Below are positions 34,787 through 46,794 of a stretch of 64,000 nucleotides of DNA, in pieces (the stretch's first letter is position 1; every line of letters starts with the position of its first letter). The notes below the pieces were generated by a model, which worked only from the letters and a program-made list of their open reading frames with translations, did not search any database and was not told the origin of the DNA. This stretch comes from Rhynchospora pubera (Eukaryota; Streptophyta; Magnoliopsida; Poales; Cyperaceae), in contig CM051460.1 in the NCBI GenBank assembly GCA_028095005.1, forward strand, positions 20,693,501-20,757,500, written 5' to 3'. Position numbers and translations under genes: made by a program.

Positions 34787-35706
34787 CTGTAACAAAAAAA
34801 TTGATTTGTTAGGGTGAGGAAATACTTAAATTGAAATACATGAGTTAAAGGCAAATTTCCTAGTTAGAGTGTTAGACACAAATGATAAACAAAAAGTGTT
34901 TATTGGGGAGCGCATTAAAAAAAGTGTAAATTTATTTACTTTGGATTAGGGGAGGTATAATTTCTCTTTCAATGAAAAATAACCACTACAAATTAATCAG
35001 CTGCTTTTGTACAATTTCTCAGCTTTTATTTATCTTATTAATTTTAAAAGTGAGGACTGATTGTGAGACAACTTTTATGAAAATTTCGAGGGTTGAATTT
35101 TGAATATAAGAAAAGGCTAAACATTTTAGTTGAATTTTCAAAAACTAAATTAAGGTCAATTGATCGGTACATTATTCACAAACTGAATCCACCTCTGCTT
35201 TCTAATGTCTAAGGATCAACTGTGTAAAAAATTATTTTCATGATTTTTATGTAGACCAAACCGTCGATTATATAGAATTTAGGATTCCCGTATTTGAATA
35301 TAAATGGATCAACAAAAATGCAGCAAAAGAGATAAAAAAAAAGGTTTGTATCTGTTGATTTGAAAAAATTAGAATATCGCGATGACTCTTTTATACTTGC
35401 AAATAAACAAGCAATCTAACTTTTTTATATTGTTGATTCTTCTGATAAAACATGACATATTGTACTTTCGGGAAAAAATTGCATTATTGGTGTTGAAGAT
35501 GTCACGGACGAAGAAAAATATGGTCAGTTCGATGAAATATCGCTATATCACCATTTTCCGTAGGTATATATGTAATGAAATTCCATTTATTGAATGGAAT
35601 TCTATGTATATCATCTTATATTTAATGACATTTTGTTGTTTATACATGTATTGATGGAACACCGCTACGAGTTGAAAAGTTAGCAAGTCATTTTCATTCC
35701 GATCAC

Positions 35707-36035
35707 TAGCGCTGTCAAACGGATGTTGTTTTGACCGTTTATGTTGCGTTCCGTCCGAAACGGAATGATAAATGAGTTACGTTTTTAAAGAGGGAACGAA
35801 AACAGAACGGGTCGAAATGCACGTTAGTGTTCCGTTTTACCGAAAAATGATTGAAATCAATGAAAAATATACTAAAATCAGTGGAAAATAAGAAATGAAA
35901 CAGTTAACGAAACGAAAAATTGTTCCGTTTTATGAAACATAACAGAAACAAAATGATATTTTATCACGTTACCAGAAACGAAATGAAAGCAGAACATATC
36001 AATTTCGTTCCGTTTCTACACGTTTGACTCCTATG
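35707..36035. mobile_element. hAT-like MITE, 329 bp
   Basis: Flanked by 8-bp duplications CCGATCAC (35,699-35,706 and 36,036-36,043). Left end TAGCGCTGTCAAACGG; right end inverted GTTTGACTCCTATG. The interior is rich in GAAACGGAA / TTCCGTTT and resembles the MITE at 8,137-8,444. Confidence 0.85.
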
Positions 36036-36419
36036 CCGATCACCAAGGAGTGTGGGTCGACCAACCAAAATCGAAGCAAGGAACATAATTAATGTGCGAA
36101 TATTTCAATATATTCAATTGTGTGTTATGTCATTTTTTATTTTGAAGACTACAATTGTAATAAAAATGTTATTAGAGAGTTTTAAAATATTTCTAGAATT
36201 TTCTTATTTTTTTTCTGAATTGTTTTATATTTGTTTAAGTTTTTTATAATTTTTAGTATTTTTAATTAAAAAATATAGCGACAAAAAATCCGAACCAGAA
36301 AAAAATAGAAAACAACAAAATATAGTTGAATTCCAAAGTGAAAACCGTAAAAAAAAAATGAAAATGAGAGCGGGTTTTTGCTGAAAAACCTATTTTTCAA
36401 AACAAATAAAAAAGCAGGC

Positions 36420-36770
36420 GCGCAGTTTTTATCCCTCCCTCTCTGAATTTCTTTCTCGATCAAAATTTATCTCCTCTGAAAATCCTCCAAAAAACCCTCC
36501 ACCGTCACTACCACCCTCATCTCACCGCCGTTGACGCCGATAGGCCATGCCGCTCGGCCTCCTCTCACCGCCTAGAGAGGTTAGTCTTCCTCTCCTCCCT
36601 CCGCTTTCTCCCTCGGTCCCTCCCTAAATCGGCCTCTCTAGCCTCTGTCTCCTACCCCAGCCGCCCTCCTCCTACTGCATATTTTCCTCTCGGTTTCCCA
36701 CTTCCTATGCCCGATTTCCCACCCCTAGACCCTAAACCCAAAACCTAAACCCTAGACCTGAATTCCATTG
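36420..36770. promoter_or_regulatory. GC-rich, promoter-like island with telo-box motifs
   Basis: A C/T-rich and CG-containing stretch (CTCACCGCCGTTGACGCCGA...) is followed by AAACCCTAGACC-type telo-boxes at about 36,725-36,760. In plants this combination is typical of the 5' region of housekeeping genes. No open frame follows on either strand. It may be a gene fragment captured by a transposon or a solitary promoter. Confidence 0.35.
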
Positions 36771-37220
36771 ATAAAAGTTTTGATTTGTTTTACTAAATTT
36801 GTAAGTAAAGGTGTACCAGATCTGCCATGATTTGATAAAAGTTCTGATTTGTTTTCCATTGATAATGTATGATGCCTCCAAGATGTTTATAACTTGAACA
36901 TCTTGGATTTCCTTGGCTGGCTTTTTTATATTCATGTATTATGTGCTTTGATTAGTTTCTAATAGACTGTTATACTTGATGTACATCTAACTATCTAAAA
37001 GAGTCGTTAGGTTGATTAACTTGAACAACCAGATGTATTGGTTCTAATATTTTAGTGTAATACAGTTTCAGTTCAATAAAAGAATCAGTGATATACTTTC
37101 ACTATTTTTTTTGGGTTAGGATGGTTGACTGACCGGTCTACTATTTTTTTTTTTGAATTGACAACCATGTCGAATTCGAACAACCACACCGTTAGAAGAA
37201 GGGCAAAAAAGATCAAGGAC

Positions 37221-38333
37221 AAAATGTAACTATGTATAATTAGTCATATACCTCTCTAATCTTCAAATTTAGAAATATCCCCCTCCAATCATCAATGCCA
37301 CATATATTTACCCTTTTCATCAATTTTAACGATTTTTTAATTCTGAAAAAGCAGTTTTAAAAATGTTGAATACAAATACCCTTATCCCTGACGCTTAAGC
37401 TTCTGATATTTTCTGCTCTCTACTATCGGAAAAAAAAATACAAATCATACAAGGCCATGGAAAATATGATTTTGCCGGCGATTGTTTTCTCTTCCTTAAG
37501 TCTATACAGCTTGACTAAGCTATATTTTTTTTTCCACGATTATATGATGGGACAAGTGTGTCGTATTCCTATTTTAAAAGAAAGCAAGTAATTGAAGTGG
37601 TCTGATGTAAGACCAATTTGGATGTATGACAAAACTTTAAGAACAGTAAGAAATTTTAAGATTTCCTTTAAAACCAGAATATTAAAAATTGCTTTTACGA
37701 ATTCTTAATCAATGACAATTCCAGAATCTGACCTCAAGCAATCAAAACTTATTGATACGATATTAAATCCCTTTATAAAAAATATGTTAAAATTGAAATT
37801 AATGACCACAAAGTTTGATTGTTCCTTGTGTCATAGTGGCAAATTGATCATTTATTCAATTTTAACAAAGAACATCATTGCCTTTAAACTTAAAATTTGA
37901 TTCAATTGCCTAAACACATCAGTCACCAATAGATAAAGCATAAAAAAATATTCCGTACTTCTTTCACAAGGGCTCCCGCCCGTAACAGAGGTTTGTCATC
38001 TATCCCCTCTTGTCAGTATGCTAATATTAATTTAAGCAGCATCTTGCAATATCTCGAACTTGAAGATAGGAGGGGCGTGCTTGTTCTTTACCATTTTATG
38101 TTTTACATGATAGAAAATATCGGAAAGCTCAAGTATTTGGGGATGAGGGCATTTTTGTCTGAAATTTTAAAAACTGCTTTTTCAGAATTAAAAAATTGTT
38201 AGAATTGATGAGAAAGGTAAATATCTATAGTGTTGGTGATTTGAGGGGATATTTCTAAATTCAAAGATTAGAGGGGATATTTTTAATTGGCTGAGATTAG
38301 AGGGATATACGGCTAATTTTCAAGAAGTTAAGC
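37221..38333. mobile_element. Long-TIR (Mutator-like or foldback) element, 1.11 kb
   Basis: The ends form imperfect inverted repeats of 200 bp or more: left ATACCTCTCTAATCTTCAAA..., right its complement, both leading to TTTTTTAATTCTGAAAAAGC. Flanks carry ATCAAGGAC (37,212-37,220) and AACAAGGAC (38,334-38,342), a 9-bp duplication with one mismatch. This fits Mutator-like elements. No transposase. Confidence 0.65.
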
Positions 38334-39123
38334 AACAAGGACGTGTTGGAAATCGAGTGAAAGCACTTGCACTTTACTTTTACCAAGACAAAAGGTGGTT
38401 ATTATTATTTTGTTTGTTTCTCATTACTGTCGGTCATCGGACTCTACAGTCTAAACTATATTTACTAGTTAGGTTTTGTAGACTATTTTCTTGGGTCAGT
38501 TCCATGTTAGAATTTTGTAGTCATCTTTGGAAATATCTGAACATAAACCAGAGACATGTTGTATTCCTCGTGATGATTTTGTCACGCCAATGAAGAAATG
38601 GAATAACACGTGCACGAATTAGTCTACAAAATATCATTACTTCAATTGAGAAAATAAAAGAAATTTTGTCTTACATGTAACTTACTGTATTAAATGTTCT
38701 TGCTAGAATTTCATATATATAGTAAGCTTCAGTGTTATTGTTAATCCAGTTATAACAATTTAGTGAGGAAATTTTACAAAAAGGTTAATTAATTAGTAGA
38801 ACCTAACAATTATATATATATTCATGTTGGAAGTTCTTTGTTCTGAACCAACTTAGGGACATGAAGATAAGGACCTGTTATTTATATAAATTTCAAGTTG
38901 ATTTACCTTTTCATAACCCACACATCCAACAATATTTCTTTTCTAAAAAAAATTATTTCAAATTTTTCTCAGGGGTTTATTTGCATATTAATTGCTGGAT
39001 AATGATTTCTTATTTGGTTTATATGAATTTAGTGGTAAAAAGACCTAAGTACATGGTACTGAATTCCAACCGACCACACTATTAGTGGTTGTTTTGAATG
39101 TATGCATCTTAGTGTGATACTAT

Positions 39124-39305
39124 GGCTCCGTTTGGATGCGTTGAGAATAAGGTAGGAAGAAGGAAGAAGGGAAAAAATTTATTGGGAAGGGGTAAATTTA
39201 TTGGGAAGTGTGTAATTTTTGTGAAAAGTTTGGATGGTTAGAAATAAATTTATTGGTAAAAAATAGTTATTCCTTATTCCGGAAAGAAGTCATCTAAACG
39301 GAGCC
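39124..39305. mobile_element. MITE, 182 bp, GGCTCCGTTTGG ends
   Basis: Same family as 22,937-23,126, with ends GGCTCCGTTTGGATG / CATCTAAACGGAGCC and an almost identical interior. Confidence 0.8.
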
Positions 39306-39753
39306 ATATTATTGGAGTTCAAATTTATATCTATTATTCAAATTCTTCCAAATTTATATTTTATTGTTACAATGTTTTATTCAAATTTTGAAAGACTAAG
39401 TTCAATGTGGTGAATGTTTCGGTACACAACTTAATTGCTCTAATAGTTTCATGTAATTCGTCAATTTTTTGATATATCATGAAAAATAAAAATTTAATTC
39501 TTACTTGTAGGGTCCACATCAGTCAAACTTTAATGATTGTGGTTATTACAATACGCAAAATACTGAAATGGTACATAACTAGGGGGAGTTGCCATCAGTA
39601 TGAAATATTTGTTTTAATTATGTTTGATAATTAGTTATTAATTGGTTTGAATCAGTGGTGTACTATAACAATTGATTTAAGGTATATGTCAACTTTGTTA
39701 AGTGGCGGAATTGTTTATGCTCTGTAGTCATCCATCTTTATAGTTGAAAGAAT

Positions 39754-39901
39754 TTTTTTTTAAGATAAATTGGAGATCTATGCCACCCAACTTATTTTTA
39801 AATTAAATGTCTATAAAAGACCCTTCAGCCGGGTTTCGAACATGTGACATTTCACTCAACAATGTGTATTGTTCTCTGCCACTAGATTAAGAACTAGTTC
39901 T
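39754..39901 (-). mobile_element. tRNA-derived SINE, 148 bp, 15-bp target duplication
   Basis: Flanked by TATAGTTGAAAGAAT (39,739-39,753 and 39,902-39,916). Read on the minus strand it carries an A-box-like TAGTGGCAGAG and a B-box GTTCGAAACCC, and ends in a short A tract (T run at 39,754 on the plus strand). These are the pol III promoter and tail of a SINE. Confidence 0.88.
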
Positions 39902-40609
39902 CTATAGTTGAAAGAATCCTTAAACCAGAACCGAAAGAAAAAATAAGTTACTTTAACTACAGGAGAAAGAAGAAAAAACTTTTAATTGTTAAATGAACTC
40001 TTTTCATGATAATCAAGATGTCAACATTAGTATGTGCTTTGTCTTTTTGTGTTAGTACTCCCTATATCTGAATGTATAGTTTATATTTAGTTTAGATATA
40101 TATGCAAACTTTGCTAGAAACAATGTAAGGTCAGCTTTTGGTGGGTGCTGTTGTTAAACAGAACTTAAACTAGGTTGGGGTTCAGTGGTTAATGCATTGT
40201 ACTAGGCAAAATGTCATGTATAAACTTGTTTAGTTTAGTGAAAAGCCTACGGGTTGTTTATGGTTTGAAAAAAATTTAGAGCACTTCTCCATTTGTATCC
40301 AAACAGGTGAAAAATTTTAGAGTGAGTCTAACCAATTATAGAATATATTATCCCTTTTATATGGTTACTAATAATTCAGTCATGATCAATTAATGTAGGT
40401 TTTTGGAACCGCAAGGTGGATCGTATTCTGAAGACGAGCTTAACCATACAATAGAGTTATTTTTTTTGAATTCCTAACTCCATTGATAATTAATGGTTAT
40501 GATGATTAATAGTTCTATTTTTGGATTACAAGAATTTTAGTTGTACTTTTTGAATTTTCGAATGTGTATTTGATTGTATGTGAATTTCGGTGAATTTTTG
40601 TGAATTTAT

Positions 40610-41000
40610 GCAATTTCTATTAATTTATACGATTTGATTTTCTATATACAAATTGTGATATATTATGTGAATTTATGGCTAGCAAATATATATATTGGGC
40701 TAGCCACCGAAATGAAAAAAAAAAATATTATGTCTTTTATTTTTTGAAATAAGAGGCTACTTATTTGTAGAGGCTTTAGCCCACCCTGTAAATTAGAATT
40801 TATCCATCTTATGCACCCAGCGGGAATTGAACCCGTTACCTCTAGGATAACGGCGGAGTCACTAACCATCTGTGCTAGACTTCACGTTCAAAATTATTAT
40901 GTCTTCTAGGGCGGTTTTTTATATGTAGATTAAAAGCTTTAAATAAGGTTTTTAACAGCTGCTTTTAATAAATAACAACCGTAAAAAATGATGACGTCAT
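40610..41000 (-). mobile_element. Relic related to the CACTA element at 1-404
   Basis: Shares ATGCAATTTC, GATTTGATTTTCTATATAC-like, TTATGTCTTCTA.GGCGG and AACAACCGTAAAAAATGA with 1-220. The terminus is not recognisable. It is interrupted by the SINE at 40,737-40,895. Confidence 0.55.
40737..40895 (-). mobile_element. tRNA-derived SINE, 159 bp, second family
   Basis: Flanked by ATTATGTCTT (40,727-40,736 and 40,896-40,905). The minus strand reads TAGCACAGATGGTTAGTG (A box) and GGGTTCAATTCC (B box). It does not fold as a full tRNA. It splits the CACTA relic around it, so it is younger than that relic. Confidence 0.88.
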
Positions 41001-42548
41001 TAGTTTGTTTACAACAGTTATTTATTACTAGCAAAAGATGTCCTCAATACGTGGGCAAATAAAAAAAAATAAATATTGATATATTTTTTTCATATAGAAT
41101 TTTACATGCTAGGAAATAAAGATATGGTAAAATCAATAATTAGTCTTTTCTTTTAAATAAATATCTAATTTGCTAGTAACTTAATTTTTTTAATAAAAAG
41201 TCTAACATTGATTTAGACAACTGATCAGATTAGATTACACAAATTGATCTTCCATAATTGATATAAAAATTATTTACACCCTTTTATCAGACATGTTTAC
41301 CCCTTTTATATAAAACTAGAGGGTACAATCGAGCTTCGCTCGATATAGAAATTTAATTTTTGTTAAATTTATATTTTTTTACTAATTGCCTATTATAAGA
41401 TATGATTTTTTTATATTGTTCAGTTTTTCATATTTATAATAGGACTTTTGTTAAACTTTTAGCAGTAATTAGGACTCTAATTGTTCTCTTCTAGTATAAT
41501 AATATAAATAATTCATAATTGTGATTTGCTCAAAAAGTTGATTTATCATATTGCCCTCAGATGCTGACTTTATGAATTCATAAATACAAATAGTGGCGAA
41601 GAGATGATATGGGCTTTTATGTCTATTTGATAATTTAATATTACAGGCCTATGTCGAATTAACGACTAAATTATTATCGCACCATTAATTAACAATATTT
41701 TTTGAATAATCTCTTCAGTTTCAGAAATATTAATTAAGCACTTATAAGGGACAGATGATACCATATCATTTTTATTTTCTTTTATTCTATTTCTCCCACT
41801 TGAACATTCACCAACATTGAGAACAAAAAACATATTAACTTTTACTTATTACCATTATGGTAAAGTCAAGATAAATATATCTATTCAGTGTCAAACGCAA
41901 AACTATGAAGTCAAGATAAATATTGCCAGTTAAGTTGTATTATTGAGTTTCACAATTATAATTCCTATGCAGTATAGACAAATCTACAAACACGAAAAGC
42001 AACAAAGAGCCTCAAAATCCAGCTGGTCATATAAAGAATCACATTATAATTTTTGCTAATTTATTTTATTATTTCTGGGATTAGGCTGTGTTTTTTTTTC
42101 CCTCAACGAGGTAGGAGAGAGCGACGTCTAAAGAAAGAGGGGAGGAGGAAGACGGATCAGAAATTACAAAGGGGACGCATGAAATTTCTAACAATTCAAT
42201 GAGATTCCAAACAAACAATAATAGCTGAAACGGGTTACTTGTAAAATGAATAATACCCGTTACACATACATCCATAGGTTACCATGTTGCAGATATCGGA
42301 AAATTCTCTGGTAACATTAGTTGGAGCAGAATGTGTCGGATATTTTTTAACCAAATAATCAATGACACCCACGGGTTTTTATTTATAATAATAATACTGA
42401 TGTTTAACATTTTCTCTTATGCTTGTATGCATAATCTTAGAACTGCGTTAGGATTCGCTGGTTTCTGGAAAGAGATATAGAGGGTTATATGTGTAGAAAG
42501 AATATTAGATCTGCGAAAATCGAAATAAAGACTCAAAATTTTCAAATA

Positions 42549-43372
42549 AATTTAATATGCACTATAGTGCATAACACTTTCTATGCACCGCGCATTATTT
42601 CGGGGATATTTTTGTAAATTAACAAATCTAATTTGACCAATTTAATCTACATATTAAAATTTCATAACAAACCAAATTTTACAATTTTTTAGATTTTATT
42701 ACTATTTTTTCAATTTTTTTTAAAACGTGTCATTTTTGGAATGTTGTAAATAGTATAACATTCTAAAAATAACATGTCTTAAAAAATTTTAAAAAAAATT
42801 AGTAATAAAATCTCAAAAATTGTAACATTTGATTTTCTATGAGATTTCAATATGTAGATTAGATTGATTAAATTAAATTTGTCAATTTACATAGAGAAAT
42901 ACTAGTGGCCTATATATAGGATGGATAGATCCGTCCAATACGATCGTTTTCACATTTCTAAATTTTAAATGACCGATCCGAACCGTTCAATATATTATCA
43001 ATATTGAAACCTTATAAGAAATCAATTTTTATATTTTTTTTATTTTTTTTTACTATTTTTTGGTATTTTTTAAAATTCATGATATAAACATTATGAATCG
43101 TCCAATAACAACGATTTTCTAAAATACCAAAAAAATATTAAAAAAATTTTGAAAAAATGTAAAAATTGGTTTCTTATAAGTTTTTAATATGGAGAACATA
43201 TTGAACGGTTCGGATCGGTTATTTAAAATTTAGAAACGTGAAAACGATCGTATTAAACGTAGTCCATCCGTCCTATATATTAGTCACTAGCATTTTTCAT
43301 TTACAAAAATATTCTCGAAAAAATCCGCGGTGCATAAAAAATTCTATGCACTATGCTGCATATTAAACTTTC
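42549..43372. mobile_element. Foldback element hosting a nested MITE
   Basis: Outer inverted ends TTTAATATGCACTATAGTGC (left) and the complement of TTTAATATGCAGCATAGTGC (right), each followed by ATGCACCGCG. The inner MITE at 42,902-43,290 lies near the right end. The outer element ends only about 30 bp from the exon 1 splice donor of CNL C. Confidence 0.72.
42902..43290. mobile_element. Inner MITE with TIRs of about 50 bp
   Basis: Starts CTAGTGGCCTATATATAGG and ends with the inverted CCTATATATTAGTCACTAG; the arms extend through GATCGTTTTCAC. Same family as the split MITE at 5,225-5,850. Confidence 0.75.
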
Positions 43373-43405
43373 TCAAAAAAAAAAAAAAAAGCTTTCAAAA
43401 GGTAC

Positions 43406-43693
43406 CTCAGAATAATGGACCAAATTCCGACGTTGAAGTTCAGTGTTGTGCTCGTCCAGCAAATCTATAGCATCGTAACCGACATCCCTCAGTTCATCAA
43501 GCCAAATCTTGAGAGATTGCGAGGGATTAGTCGTCTCGGCATCATTGAGGGTTGCCCTAATCATGGCTACATTTTTTTCGAGAACTTCAAGCTCATTTTG
43601 GAGGTTGTTTTCCAATCCCATCTCTTCGATAATAAAATTTGCGGCAATTTGGAACACTACTTGGAGAAAAGCCGAAGACGCCATTTCTGCCAT
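43406..43693 (-). CDS. CNL resistance protein, unit C: exon 1 (coiled coil)
   Basis: 96 codons, MAEMASSAFLQVVFQIAANF to VHYSE, giving the Rx-type N-terminal coiled coil with WLDELRDVGYDAIDLLDE. The start is chosen because MAEMA is conserved with unit B and is the first ATG after the 5' UTR. It ends in phase 0 at GAG|GTACCT, matching the phase of exon 2 at 34,786. The coiled coil normally signals or recruits partners. Because the next exon is 8.6 kb away, this could instead be an orphaned exon or terminate early (ten further in-frame codons, then stop). Confidence 0.8.
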
Positions 43694-43841
43694 TCACTCA
43701 GAGAGAGTATTCAATTTGCAAACAGAGGGAGAGGCGATATTGATAGAGAGAGAATGTTTTCAGAGTTGGAGAATTGGCCTTGTATTGTATCTATTTTTTA
43801 CAAAGTTGCAATTATAAGCATTATAAGACGCTTGGGGAGGG

Positions 43842-43865
43842 TTGACTTTGAAGGGTCAAGGTCAA
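43842..43865 (-). promoter_or_regulatory. W-box cluster upstream of CNL C
   Basis: On the minus strand there are two adjacent TTGACC motifs (43,854-43,865). A TTGAC core is on the plus strand at 43,842-43,846. All lie 150-175 bp upstream of the start codon. They are candidate WRKY sites for defence-responsive expression; the pair is shared with unit B. Confidence 0.5.
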
Positions 43866-46756
43866 TTGGAATTGCATCTCATGCTAAAAAAATTAATTGA
43901 ATTGTATTGTGTCTAAAAGTCTAAAACAATAATGCAAGCCCGCATTGAAATTTCTAAAAACTTCCTTCTCGTCTTAAATGACATATAGTCAATGATTTTT
44001 TTAAACAAATATAGTCATATAAGAAAATATTTTACATCACAATATATGATCTAAGATTTTTTTTTTTTTGTAAAACTAAAATTCTTGGGCCATGTTTGGT
44101 AGAAATTTAGCTCATGTTGTAAACTTGTAAGTTAAGAATCTTTTAACTTGTTAAGTCACTTTACTACATCAAAGATATGTTGTGTTTGGTATAGAATTTA
44201 ATAATTAGTAACGCATATGTTACTTAATTTTATATTAATATATGAATTGTTAATAGCTTAATTATAAAAAGACCAAAAGAACCATTAAAATTTCATAAGA
44301 CATGCACTAATAATTAATTTTATTTTGGTTGAATGGTATAGCAACTATTGCTAACGGTAAAATGACTTATTCATTTTTGTGTTTTATGGACAACGGATTG
44401 CGATCTTCATTTTTTTCTTTTTAATGGATGGCATGTGATAACGAAATATATTGATAAGGAAAAATATTTACAAAGAAACATCATCTAGATTTTATCATCA
44501 ACTAGTTTTCTATGACATAGCCAAATTAAGGAGCGAAATTTTTTTTTTTCAGAAGATAAGTATTGATATAAAGTGCAATAGTTAAGTATTTTTCTTTAAT
44601 TTAAGATACCTTTCAAAGAGTAGTAACTTTGACGACATAATTGTTTCTTAACTCAGTTGAGAAAGAGTTAAAGAATTTATTTCCTAATAAATAAGTGGAC
44701 GACAAGTACTTGACAAGACATTGACGCTTTGCTAGTTTTGCTTAATAGAGAGAAAAAAAAAATGTTAAATCTCCAATGTTAAATTTTTTATCCTTAGATG
44801 TATTAACTGTTAATGTTAAGAAAAAATGTTTTAAAACTAATTCCCGTTAGAAATAATCATCAAAAGTACTATTTCCCTCATGACGAACATTTTAAAATAT
44901 TCAATATGTTTCATATTACGTTAGTTACGTTAAGGTTAAACCAAATGACATAATAATTTAGTTAATAATGTTATTAAAATTAATTTTAAGTAAATTACGG
45001 CAATGATGATTTAGACAATATCGGTAGCCTCTCTGCAAAGAAAGAAAGGCTCAAACAAGTAGGTCGAAGAAAACATGAAATTATAAATTGGCAACGCGTT
45101 ATTATGTTCGATGATAAAATTCGCAGCGATTTGGAACGCGTTATTATTTATTTATTATTTTTTTTTTTTTTTGGAACGTGTTATTATGGTAACCTAAGAC
45201 GCTCTTTCCGCTATCAAATCAGAGGCACATATTTACTTCTTAATTAAATAATAATTGATACGACTATTTTAAATTTATTTTAAAATAAAATCATTGCGGT
45301 AAAAAAAATGCAAATAAATAGAGAAAAAAAATCACGGAATTTGATATATATATCTTAGATCAGTTGACGCATTCCTTCGTATAAATAACGATGGAGGAAT
45401 CGGTTATCAATATTACATGGTAATTATAGATATCATCATCTCAATAATTCAAGGCACCAATTAGCATCTAAAGTTTCAACGGATTCCAATTTCCAGGTAC
45501 CAACAATTAGGGACAACCGAACAAGCCTTGCATTTTCGTTGATTGTTAATTTGTTTTTTCTTACCATTAGATAGGGATGTACCAGTGCCGTTCTGTTTCA
45601 ATTTGCGATAATCAGGGAAGTTTAAAGATAAGGAGGGGATGCTATATGTGGTTAGCATTTATCTGTTGCTTTCTAGTTTCTGTACAGTGTACAACTTTTC
45701 TATTTTCAAATTTCAATATAAGAGTGGTGGACATTGTCCACTTGTTTCAAAAAATAAATACCGTGTTTCTAGGAGACCAAATGTGAATTAGTCAATCATC
45801 CAATTTATCTATCCATCTATCAGCGGTATTAATTGAAATGGAAGAAATTCAATTATTAAAATTATGGTGAACACCGAAATAATATTTGGATAGGAACGCC
45901 AAAACAGTATTCTCTTTTAGTAAGAGAATCCTTGGTTTACTTTTGAATAATTACTAGGGAATAAACAATGAATTCCCCTTAAATTTTAGTAACTATAACT
46001 TTTTTATGGTAAATGGACGTTATAAACATTTTTGAACCATTTATTTTGGCAGTATCATGGAAATGTTCGGTTGATATCGAATGATAAATTTCGTTTTTGG
46101 AAACACATATTTAACACATCGACGCATCAAAGTTATACGAAAATTTAATGTTATCGCAGGTTTAACTAAACAGGCTTGAAATAGATTTAAAATAAGTACA
46201 ACCTAATAAGTGTTCTATGTTAGGCGTAAAATATTAATTCATTATAATATTTCTGTAATTACTCAATAAGGATCACATAATTCATATAAAATTAAATAAA
46301 TTCATGAGTTAGAACTTACAGGATTGGAGAGACGACATAGTAAGGCGGAAATTCAATCTTCTCCAATTTTTCTTTGTATTTCTTGATGGAAGATTAATGA
46401 TGTTTTTAATATTCTGTCTATTTTCTTTTTTGGACGAAAATAAGTGAATGGGTGCCAAATTATGACAGAATATTTAAATTAATACCAAGGCAATTGAAGA
46501 GCCAAAAATTAAATGATATGGTCCATCAGATTTTCCATCAAAATCTGATGCACCCTTTAGTTAAAAATTCTAAATGAACTTGGTGTTTATATTAATATTA
46601 TAGGCCACAGTAAATTATAATTAATATCATTAATTATAACATTCTAATTTTTTTTTATTATAAACATTCTAAATTATGGTCTGCTATAGTGTACTTGAAA
46701 TTTTGGATTAAATGTATTAAAAAGTGTGAATTGATTTAACAACAAAGTAAAATATT

Positions 46757-46794
46757 ACGTTTGGCAGCCGCTGTCAAACTTTCGAAAAAAAAAA
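46757..46794 (+). mobile_element. 38-bp LINE tail with 14-bp target duplication
   Basis: The insert reads ACGTTTGGCAGCCGCTGTCA, continues AACTTTCG and ends in ten A residues. It is flanked by CAAAGTAAAATATT (46,743-46,756 and 46,795-46,808). Unit B (about 25,590) is the empty site. The sequence resembles the 3' end of the LINE fragment at 30,155-30,185. It is an extreme case of 5' truncation during target-primed reverse transcription. Confidence 0.88.

Larger units (their letters stand above)
34787..43405 (-). other. Proposed 8.6-kb intron 1 of CNL C, loaded with transposons
   Basis: Donor GAG|GTACCT at 43,405 and acceptor TTACAG at 34,787. Both flanking exons are phase 0, as in unit B, where the intron is only 1.8 kb. 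The first bases next to exon 2 (TTGATTTGTTA..AATACATGAGTTAA) match unit B. Inside are a hAT-like MITE, a GC-rich promoter-like island, a long-TIR element, a Tourist-like MITE, two SINEs, a CACTA relic and nested foldbacks. The stretches 34,860-35,700, 38,340-39,120, 39,310-39,740 and 41,010-42,540 show nothing I can name. Whether transcripts cross it is unknown. Confidence 0.65.

Noticed and set aside
36720..36765. Interstitial telomere repeat
   Set aside because: Only a few degenerate CCCTAAA units. Better described as telo-box promoter motifs.
40790..40880. Possible tRNA gene (A and B boxes)
   Set aside because: The boxes are present, but no cloverleaf with paired acceptor stem can be drawn. 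Target duplication and tail mark it as a SINE.
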